The notes below the pieces were generated by a model. It saw nothing but the letters and a program-made list of their open reading frames with translations. It was not told the DNA's origin and did not search any database. DNA of 38,378 bases from Acidobacteriota bacterium (GTDB lineage: Bacteria > Acidobacteriota > Terriglobia > Acidiferrales > UBA7541): the NCBI GenBank assembly GCA_021832085.1, contig JAKBLM010000040.1:1-38378 (forward strand), read 5' to 3'. Position 1 is the first letter of the stretch. Every line of letters starts with the position of its first letter. Shown here one piece after another: positions 7,447-13,947 of this stretch. The translations under genes and the position numbers were made by a program.

Positions 7447-8814
7447 CTATACCGTACGCGCAACGAGCGGGCGGAATCGGGCAGTGAAATGGCGCAGGAA
7501 GGGCGCCTCGTAGGCAAGTTCGAGGCCGCCGATCTGCTGGCGCCGCGCAAGGACTTCCAGAATGATTTCCACCACGTAATCGATATGGCTCTGCGTGTAG
7601 GTGCGGCGGGGAATCGCCAGCCGGACCAGATCCATCTTCGCGTGTTTCCCTAGCATCAGCGTGCCGATCTCGCACGAACGGATGCCGCCCGCCACGTAAA
7701 GCTCCACGGCCAGCGCCACGCCGGGAAACTGCTCGGGCGGCACGTGCGGAAGAAACGAGCGCGCATCTATATAGATCGCGTGGCCGCCGGGCGGCTGCAC
7801 GATCGGCACGCCGGATCGAGCGATGTGGTCGCCGAGATAGGCGGTCGAGGCGATCCGGTAGTTCAGGTAGTCCTCTTCGAGTGCCTCGTTCAAGCCCACA
7901 GCGATCGCTTCCAGGTCCCGCCCGGCCAACCCGCCGTAAGTGGGAAAGCCCTCGGTGAGGATGAGCAGGTTTTCTTCCTGGCGGGCAAGCGAATCGTCGT
8001 TTGTGCAAAGGAAGCCCCCAATATTCGCGAGCCCGTCCTTCTTGGCCGACATGGTGCACCCGTCCGCGTGGGAAAACATCTCTTGGGCGATTTCCCGCGG
8101 CGAGCGATCGGCGTAGCCGGGCTCCCTCATCTTGATGAAATAGGCGTTTTCAGCGTACCGGCAGGCATCGAGGTAGAGCGGGATTTCGTATCTCTGGCAT
8201 ACTGCCTTGACCGCGCGGATGTTTTCCATCGAGACGGGCTGTCCGCCACCGGAATTGTTGGTAACGGTGAGCATCACCAGCGGCACGCGCTCCCGCCCGG
8301 TTCGCTCGATCAGGCGCTCCAGCCGGCCCACGTCCATGTTGCCCTTGAACGGCAGAACCCGTGCCGGCTCGGCCGCTTCGGGAACCGGCAGATCAACCGC
8401 CTCGGCGCCCACGAACTCGCAGTTGGCCCGCGTCGTGTCGAAATGGGTGTTGTTCGGCACCACGTCGCCCCGCTTGCACATCACTGAAAAAAGGATCCGC
8501 TCGGCCGCCCGGCCCTGGTGCGTGGGGATCACGTGCCGGAAGCCGAAAATCGCCTGCACCGATTCCCGAAACCGGGTGAAACTTGGCGATCCGGCGTACG
8601 ATTCGTCGCCGCGCATCAGCGCTGCCCACTGGGCGGTCGACATCGCCCCTGTCCCGGAATCGGTGAGCAGATCGACAAGAATCGCGTCGGCGGGGACAGC
8701 GAAAAGATTGTAGCCGGCCTCCTCGATCAGCTGCAGGCGCTCCTCGGCCGTCGTGCGGCGAATCGGTTCGACGCTCTTGATGCGGAAAGGCTCGATGATG
8801 GTCTTGGTAGGCAT
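7447..8814 (-). CDS. tnaA: tryptophanase (tryptophan indole-lyase)
   Basis: This 455-residue PLP lyase would split L-tryptophan into indole, pyruvate and ammonia in the cytoplasm. Family motifs run in order: EPFRIKSVEP, DLLTDSGTGAMS, RGDESYAGS with the conserved active-site Tyr73, IPTHQGR, MSAKKDGLANIGGFLC with Schiff-base Lys259, EGFPTYGGLAGRD, LAIPRRTYTQ with the carboxylate-binding Arg, and LRHFTARF. Overall it looks close to tyrosine phenol-lyase (EPFRIKSVE, MFSHADGCTMS). However, positions that separate the two agree with tryptophanase: His in LRHFTA (Phe in phenol-lyases), Ile in RSCEIG where phenol-lyase has the substrate-binding Arg, and FDTT where phenol-lyase has FTTT. The ATG at 8814 has AGAGGA upstream. 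No tnaC-like leader or tnaB is visible. Confidence 0.85.
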   Translation of the reverse strand: MPTKTIIEPFRIKSVEPIRRTTAEERLQLIEEAGYNLFAVPADAILVDLLTDSGTGAMSTAQWAALMRGDESYAGSPSFTRFRESVQAIFGFRHVIPTHQGRAAERILFSVMCKRGDVVPNNTHFDTTRANCEFVGAEAVDLPVPEAAEPARVLPFKGNMDVGRLERLIERTGRERVPLVMLTVTNNSGGGQPVSMENIRAVKAVCQRYEIPLYLDACRYAENAYFIKMREPGYADRSPREIAQEMFSHADGCTMSAKKDGLANIGGFLCTNDDSLARQEENLLILTEGFPTYGGLAGRDLEAIAVGLNEALEEDYLNYRIASTAYLGDHIARSGVPIVQPPGGHAIYIDARSFLPHVPPEQFPGVALAVELYVAGGIRSCEIGTLMLGKHAKMDLVRLAIPRRTYTQSHIDYVVEIILEVLARRQQIGGLELAYEAPFLRHFTARFRPLVARTV

Positions 8815-8961
8815 CGCGGCATCCTCTGGGAAAAGTTCTCACTACAGAAGAGCACAACTGCGCCGGCAGCACAAGCAGCGCCGCATCGCGGGTGCCGCTC
8901 GCCGGGGGTAGTTCCTGGACACCGGGTCAAAGGCCGTCCGCCCCGCGCCCCGCCAAGCCCG

Positions 8962-8967
8962 TATAAT
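8962..8967 (+). promoter_or_regulatory. -10 element TATAAT, probable leaderless promoter
   Basis: A perfect TATAAT ends only six bases before the GTG start of the K+ channel gene. A transcript beginning seven or so bases downstream would start at or next to the GTG, and no Shine-Dalgarno sequence is present. No clear -35 box is visible at 17 bases upstream. Confidence 0.5.
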
Positions 8968-8973
8968 GCTGCC

Positions 8974-9981
8974 GTGCATCTCTTCCGCAAGGTGGCCATT
9001 GTCATCGGCATGGTGGTGGGCCTGCTCGCCGTCGGGACAATCGGCTTTCGGCTTACTGAGCACTGGGGCTGGTTCGACTGCCTCTACGCCACCTTGATGA
9101 CCGTTTCCACCATCGGCGCCGAGCCGGAAAACAAACTCTCCCACAACGGTCAGGTCTTCAATATCGTCCTGATCTTTCTCGGCCTCGGTGTAATCAGCTA
9201 CGCCATCGGGACCCTGACCCATGGGGTGATACAATCCGAACTCGGTCAAATCTTTGGCCGCCGCCGCATGGAACGCGAAATCTCCAGCCTTCGCCATCAT
9301 TTCATCATCTGCGGCGCCGGCCGTGTCGGTCGCCGCATCGCAGCCGAGGTGCAGGCGCGCGGCTTGCCCCTGGTAGTCGTCGACCACGAACCGGCCCGCG
9401 TGCAGTGGGCTGAGGAACGGAACATGCCCGTGGTGCTTGGCGACGCAACGAGCGAGGCGGTGTTGCGCCAGGCGCGGATCGAGCAGGCGCACGGCCTGGC
9501 CAGCGCCGTCACCACCGATGCGCAAAACGTTTATATCGTGCTGACGGCCCGTAGCCTGGCGCCCGATCTCTTCATCGTGGCGCGCGCCAGCGAGGAAAAC
9601 GCCGAATCGAAGCTACTGAAGGCCGGCGCCAACCTGGTCGTCTCGCCCTACAGCTACGCCGGCCAGCGTATGGCACGGCTGATGACCCGCCCGCACGTGC
9701 AACGCTTCATCGATCTGGCTCTCTCCTCGCTGGGCAATGAGCTTGACCTCCAGATCGAGGAAGTGGCCGTCGCCGAGGATTCGCACCTGGCTGGCAAGCG
9801 CCTCTCTGAAGCCGACCTGCGCGGCCGGCTCGGTATTCTCGTCCTCGCCATCCGCCGCAAGACCGGCAAGATCGAATTCAATCCTTCTGGACAAGACACG
9901 ATCCAGGCCGGCGATTTCCTGATCGCCATGGGGGAAACCCAGCAGCTCAAGGACTTGGAAACGATGGCCGGCCGGGACTGA
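8974..9981 (+). CDS. potassium-channel-like protein with TrkA-N (RCK) and TrkA-C domains
   Basis: The 335-residue protein from GTG 8974 has a membrane helix (about 6-26), a pore region FDCLYATLMTVSTIGAEPE, a second helix (about 62-85), then a cytoplasmic RCK domain starting HHFIICGAGRVGRRIA with the nucleotide-binding GxGxxG at 114-119, VVVDHEP, LGDATSEAVLRQA, and a TrkA-C domain near the end (SHLAGKRLSEADLR, DTIQAGDFLIAMG). This is the architecture of MthK/GsuK-like ligand-gated K+ channels. The filter that normally reads TxGYGE is TIGAE at 46-50, one residue short. The long open frame upstream to 8518 is the shadow of the divergent tryptophanase. No Shine-Dalgarno site precedes the GTG, and a -10 box sits six bases upstream, which fits a leaderless message. 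Confidence 0.8.
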   Translation: MHLFRKVAIVIGMVVGLLAVGTIGFRLTEHWGWFDCLYATLMTVSTIGAEPENKLSHNGQVFNIVLIFLGLGVISYAIGTLTHGVIQSELGQIFGRRRMEREISSLRHHFIICGAGRVGRRIAAEVQARGLPLVVVDHEPARVQWAEERNMPVVLGDATSEAVLRQARIEQAHGLASAVTTDAQNVYIVLTARSLAPDLFIVARASEENAESKLLKAGANLVVSPYSYAGQRMARLMTRPHVQRFIDLALSSLGNELDLQIEEVAVAEDSHLAGKRLSEADLRGRLGILVLAIRRKTGKIEFNPSGQDTIQAGDFLIAMGETQQLKDLETMAGRD

Positions 9982-10077
9982 CCGGAACAGTTTCGCGACC
10001 GGCGCTTGCTCGCGGGCAACGCCTCCGCCTGCCCCGTCGTCCCTCAGAGAGACGATGCCGCACGGGACGGCTGGTCC

Positions 10078-10566
10078 ATGGAACTCGATGAGCATCTCCG
10101 ATTCATCGGCCGGGCGCTGAAGGACTGGTTTGTCGCGCGGCTCTCGGACAGCCTGGCCCTGGGTGTGATGTGGTGGGTCGCGTTGCGCTTGGCGCACGTC
10201 CCGTTGGCCCTGCTCTGGGCGGTGTTGGCGGGGCTGCTACAATTCGTGCCGCATCTCGGCCCGGTGCTCTCGGTGGTGGGTCCTGGCGGGGCGGCAGCCA
10301 TTTCCGGTGGCGAAGATCGTTTTTTCCTGGTGTTGGTGGCCTACGTCGCAATCACTGTAGTGAACGGGCTGTTGGTCGAGCCGCTATTTTTCAAGCGCGT
10401 CGCGCACATCCCGATCTGGGCGTCCCTGCTCGTGCCCATCGCTCTCGGGCTCGCCTTCAGTTTCTGGGGCCTTGTGCTGGCGGCACCGCTGCTGGCCGTT
10501 TACTACGCCTATTGGCGCCGGCCCGCCCAAAACCGGATTGACCAAAGGCCCCCGCAGCACCGTTGA
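10078..10566 (+). CDS. short AI-2E/DUF20-family membrane protein (C-terminal half only)
   Basis: About 162 residues from the ATG at 10078. Segments LALGVMWWVALRLAHVPLAL, LLQFVPHLGPVLSVVG, FLVLVAYVAITVVNGLLVEP and FSFWGLVLAAPLLAVYY match the second half of AI-2E transporter-family proteins, including the FxPxLGP motif and the ExxFxxxVxxxPxxxLL region. Full members are about 350 residues with eight helices; the first half is missing here. It might be a truncated remnant or a naturally short acidobacterial form. The family name reflects one member linked to autoinducer-2 export, while others are Na+/H+ antiporters, so no substrate is implied. The gene starts about 100 bases after the K+ channel gene, and an earlier alternative start exists at 10006. 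Confidence 0.6.
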   Translation: MELDEHLRFIGRALKDWFVARLSDSLALGVMWWVALRLAHVPLALLWAVLAGLLQFVPHLGPVLSVVGPGGAAAISGGEDRFFLVLVAYVAITVVNGLLVEPLFFKRVAHIPIWASLLVPIALGLAFSFWGLVLAAPLLAVYYAYWRRPAQNRIDQRPPQHR

Positions 10567-10802
10567 CGAATCCGCTCCCGCTGCCAGGGCATCAAAACAA
10601 TTTGGCACCGCACGAGCGGCCGGCCGGCAGGGAAACCCCAAGCCACTGCTCGTGCAACCCCTCCCGGGAGCCCGCAGATCCGGATTTTTGCTGTCGCAGG
10701 GTTCGCTGGCGGCTGATGTGCCCGGCGCGTCAACGCTTCTTCGCGCCGGTGGCCGCGCGACTAGGACGCAACGGAAATTCTTTCGGCGGTTTGGCGAAAA
10801 CT

Positions 10803-11942
10803 ATGCGAATCGGCATCACCTGTTATCCCACCTATGGCGGCTCGGGCGTCGTTGCCACCGAACTCGGCCAGGAACTGGCCGCCCGCGGTCACCAGGTCCA
10901 TTTCATCAGCTACGCCCCGCCGATTCGCATGAACCTCGCCGATCCCAACGTGCAGTTCCACGAGGTTGAAGTCACCACCTATCCGCTCTTCGACCATCCG
11001 CCCTACACCCTCGCGCTCGCCACGCGGATGCTCGAGATCTTCGAGGCCGAATCCCTCGATCTGCTTCATGTCCATTACGCGATTCCCCATTCGGTCAGCG
11101 CGCTCCTGGCGCGCTCGATGGCTGCCCCGCGTCATCTGCCTTTCATCACCACGCTTCACGGCACCGACATCACCCTGGTGGGCATCAATCGCGAGTATCT
11201 GCCGATCACTCGTTTCGCGATCGAACGGAGCGACGGGGTGACCGCCATTTCCCACTACCTGCGCCGGCAGACGATCCGGGAGTTCGAGATCCAGCGGCCG
11301 ATCCAGGTGATCCCCAATTTCGTCAATTGCGATCTCTACAGCCGGTCGGGCGACGGAGCCCTCCGCGCCCGCGTGGCGCCGGACGGCGAGCCGGTCCTCA
11401 TGCACCTTTCGAATTTCCGGCCGGTCAAGCGCTCGACCGACGCGGTCGAGATCTTCGCGCTGGTGCGTGAGCGAATGCCGGCGAAACTCGTGATGATCGG
11501 CGATGGCCCCGATCGCGCTGCCGCCGAATATCTCGCGGTGAAGAAAGGGCTGCAGCACGACGTCCACTTCCTCGGTAAGCAGGATGAGATCCACCGGAAA
11601 CTGGCCAGCGCCGATCTGTTCCTCCTGCCTTCGCAACTGGAATCGTTTGGCCTCGCGGCGCTCGAAGCGATGGCCTGCGAGGTATCGGTGATCGCCACCA
11701 GGGTCGGCGGTGTGCCTGAAGTAGTGGAAGACGGCGTGGACGGTTTTCTGGTCCAACCGGGCGACGTGGCCGAGGCCGCTCGCCACGCGATCGAGATCCT
11801 GACGCGCGCCGACCGCGGCCGCGAAATGGGCCTCCGCGCCCGTGCCCACGCGCAGGAAAAATTCTCCGCCAAGGACATCATTCCGCTGTACGAGCACTAC
11901 TACCAGGACGTCATCTCCCGCTCCCGCGCTGCCTCTGCCTAG
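10803..11942 (+). CDS. bshA: N-acetyl-alpha-D-glucosaminyl L-malate synthase (BshA)
   Basis: A GT4-family glycosyltransferase of 379 residues, the usual BshA length. It joins UDP-GlcNAc to L-malate, the first step of bacillithiol synthesis. The start MRIGITCYPTYGGSGVVATE, the segments HFISYAPP and VHYAIPHSVSA, TTLHGTDITLVG, IPNFVNCDLY, HLSNFRPVKR, and the donor-site ESFGLAALEAMACEV (EX7E) with GGVPEVVEDG are diagnostic of BshA. I start at ATG 10803; the open frame continues upstream to 10563 but without BshA homology and through the intergenic gap. That gap (10567-10802) contains an 8-bp inverted repeat GCACGAGC/GCTCGTGC at 10610-10655 and little else. No bshC is in the window, and the downstream LmbE protein is far larger than BshB, so the pathway is not complete here. 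Confidence 0.9.
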   Translation: MRIGITCYPTYGGSGVVATELGQELAARGHQVHFISYAPPIRMNLADPNVQFHEVEVTTYPLFDHPPYTLALATRMLEIFEAESLDLLHVHYAIPHSVSALLARSMAAPRHLPFITTLHGTDITLVGINREYLPITRFAIERSDGVTAISHYLRRQTIREFEIQRPIQVIPNFVNCDLYSRSGDGALRARVAPDGEPVLMHLSNFRPVKRSTDAVEIFALVRERMPAKLVMIGDGPDRAAAEYLAVKKGLQHDVHFLGKQDEIHRKLASADLFLLPSQLESFGLAALEAMACEVSVIATRVGGVPEVVEDGVDGFLVQPGDVAEAARHAIEILTRADRGREMGLRARAHAQEKFSAKDIIPLYEHYYQDVISRSRAASA

Positions 11943-12353
11943 TGTCTGGTTCTGGAAACATGAGCCGCCCCGAAAAATGCAATTCGCCATTCGGACTGCG
12001 CCACGCCCGCCCACCCCACTTCGGCCCAAAGCCGCGCCCGCTTCATTGCGCCCTGCCCCGCAAAGCCGTTGCTGTACCGCCGCCCGTCGCACTTGCCGCT
12101 GTAGAAAAGGGTGGCTCGAAACGCACGACCCGGAGTATTTTGTGCGCTTGCGGCGGGTTTCAGGCGGATCGTCGCCGCCACGGATCCGCTCGCCACTCGC
12201 GCGGGCCTGTCAGCGAAACGTCATGGTGCGCACCCGCCGCCATGAGCCGTTCGTCCGCTTGGTGCCGCCTGGAGGAAGTTTCCGGCGAGCAGCGGCGGTG
12301 TCGGGTATGGCCGGGCGTTGACACCCCTGTAGCCGCCGATCTTCATCGTCGCT
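11943..12353. promoter_or_regulatory. 411-base intergenic region with a TTGACA element
   Basis: No gene was supported here; the overlapping long frames are high-GC shadows. A perfect -35-like TTGACA lies at 12318-12323, 30 bases before the APC permease ATG. At the correct distance the -10 candidate is only CTTCAT (12341-12346), so a promoter is possible but weak, and would give a message with almost no leader. Confidence 0.3.
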
Positions 12354-13832
12354 ATGGCAGAAAAGTCGTCGAGCGAAAACGCGCAACTGGTTCGCGGCCT
12401 CGGTCTGGGCGGGTCGATCGCCCTGAACGTGAACCTGATGATCGGCGTCGGGCCGTTCATCACCATGCCGCTCGTCATCGAAGCCATGGGCGGGCCGCAA
12501 GCAATGCTCGGCTGGGTGCTCGGCGCGTTGCTCGCCATGTGCGACGGCCTGATTGTGGCCGAACTCGGTGCGGCGATGCCCGGCGCCGGCGGCAGCTACG
12601 CCTATATCCGCGACATCTACGGCCGCAACAAGCTCGGCCGGCTGCTCTCGTTCCTCTTCGTCTGGCAACTGACTTTCAGCGCCCCGCTCAGCATCGCTTC
12701 CGGCTGCATTGGCTTTTCGCTCTATGCCGCCTATCTCTGGCCTGGCCTGTTGCGTCAGCTGGGCAGCTATCATCTTTCGTTGCCGATGCCGCTTATTGGC
12801 CGGCTGCACGCCGACCTGGTGCTGACCCACGGTACCGCGCTGGCCGTTGCCGCTTGCCTGGTGGCGATGCTGCTGGCCTACCGCCGAATCAACATGATTG
12901 GGCGCGTCTCGCAATTCCTCTTCTGGGGCGTGCTGGGCACGATCCTGTGGGTGATCTTCGCCGGTTTTACCCACTTCCACTCCTCGCTCGCCTTCGATTT
13001 TCCGCCCGGTGCGTTCCGCTTCTCCGCCGGCTTCTTCACCGGCCTGGGCGCGGCGATGCTCGTGGCCACCTACGATTACTGGGGCTACTACAACATCTGC
13101 TTTCTGGGCGGCGAGGTGCGGAATCCGGGCCGCAACATCCCGCGGGCGGTGATCTATTCGATCGTGCTTGTCGCCGCGCTCTACCTTTCGATGACGCTCG
13201 GAGTGATCGGCGTGATTCCCTGGCGCGAGCTGCTGGTGACCGCCCATTCCCACGCGCGCGACTTCGTCATCTCGGCTTTCATGGACCGGATCTACGGCCA
13301 CGGCGCTGCCGTTGTCGTCACCCTGCTGATCCTCTGGACCGCCTTCGCTTCGGTCTTCTCGCTGATGCTGGGCTATTCCCGCGTGCCCTATGCCGCGGCG
13401 CTCGACGGCAACTACTTCCGCGTGTTCGGCCGCCTGCACCCCAAGCATCGCTTCCCTCACGTTTCGATACTGACGTTGGGCTTGGTCGCGGTGGCGTTCT
13501 GCTCGCTGAAGCTGATCGACGTGATTGCCGCCCTGGTGGTGATCCGGCTGCTTTTGCAGTTTCTCGTGCAAGCGGTAGGGTTGATTGTGCTCCGGGTGCG
13601 CCGGCCCGACCTCGAGCGCCCGTTCCGGATGTGGCTCTATCCCGTGCCCGCGCTTCTGGCGATCGCCGGGTTCATCTACATCCTGATTTCGCGCCCGGAT
13701 TTCGGCAAGGAGCTGCGCTACGGCTTCGCAATTCTGGTCGCTGGGCTGGTAATTTATGCGGTTCGGGCCTGGCGGCGGGCGGAATGGCCGTTTCCGCCCC
13801 GCGCCGGGGGCGCGGCGAGTCCGGAATCCTGA
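12354..13832 (+). CDS. APC-family amino acid/amine permease
   Basis: A 492-residue polytopic protein with about 12 hydrophobic segments. The first helix region reads LGGSIALNVNLMIGVGPFIT, the APC-superfamily unwound helix 1 (GxGxF type), followed by GALLAMCDGLIVAELGAAMP with the conserved AELxxxxPxxGGxYxY pattern (AMPGAGGSYAYIRDIYG). Later ones include YDYWGYYNICFLGGEVRNPG (conserved helix 6 region with EVxNPxxxIPRA) and FSLMLGYSRVPYAAALDGNY. These place it in the amino acid-polyamine-organocation family, secondary transporters that import amino acids or amines with protons. Substrate is unknown. The C-terminus ends with a basic RAWRRAEWPFPP tail. The gene is on the same strand as bshA and the LmbE gene. 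Confidence 0.82.
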   Translation: MAEKSSSENAQLVRGLGLGGSIALNVNLMIGVGPFITMPLVIEAMGGPQAMLGWVLGALLAMCDGLIVAELGAAMPGAGGSYAYIRDIYGRNKLGRLLSFLFVWQLTFSAPLSIASGCIGFSLYAAYLWPGLLRQLGSYHLSLPMPLIGRLHADLVLTHGTALAVAACLVAMLLAYRRINMIGRVSQFLFWGVLGTILWVIFAGFTHFHSSLAFDFPPGAFRFSAGFFTGLGAAMLVATYDYWGYYNICFLGGEVRNPGRNIPRAVIYSIVLVAALYLSMTLGVIGVIPWRELLVTAHSHARDFVISAFMDRIYGHGAAVVVTLLILWTAFASVFSLMLGYSRVPYAAALDGNYFRVFGRLHPKHRFPHVSILTLGLVAVAFCSLKLIDVIAALVVIRLLLQFLVQAVGLIVLRVRRPDLERPFRMWLYPVPALLAIAGFIYILISRPDFGKELRYGFAILVAGLVIYAVRAWRRAEWPFPPRAGGAASPES

Positions 13833-13947
13833 GAATTGGGTCAAACGGTCCGGGCCATCCGCTGCATCCTTTCAGTGGGGGAATCCACCTGGCAATGGCA
13901 CGCGGCACGAGAAGGGGCAAGAGATTGCTTTTTCATCGAGGGGGAGT

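Noticed and set aside
7447..8814. Tyrosine phenol-lyase
   Set aside because: The residues that bind the phenol ring (Arg and Phe positions) are replaced by the tryptophanase residues.
8518..8973. N-terminal extension of the K+ channel frame
   Set aside because: These codons overlap the tryptophanase gene on the other strand and show no channel homology; GTG 8974 gives a normal channel start.
10563..10802. N-terminal extension of BshA
   Set aside because: It adds 80 residues not found in BshA proteins, and the conserved MRIGITCYP start is at 10803.
10761..12092. 443-codon minus-strand open frame opposite bshA
   Set aside because: Composition rich in Arg, His and Gly without domain motifs; bshA on the plus strand is clear.
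12210..13844. 544-codon minus-strand open frame opposite the APC permease
   Set aside because: Low-complexity charged translation typical of antisense shadow; the permease has all its family motifs.
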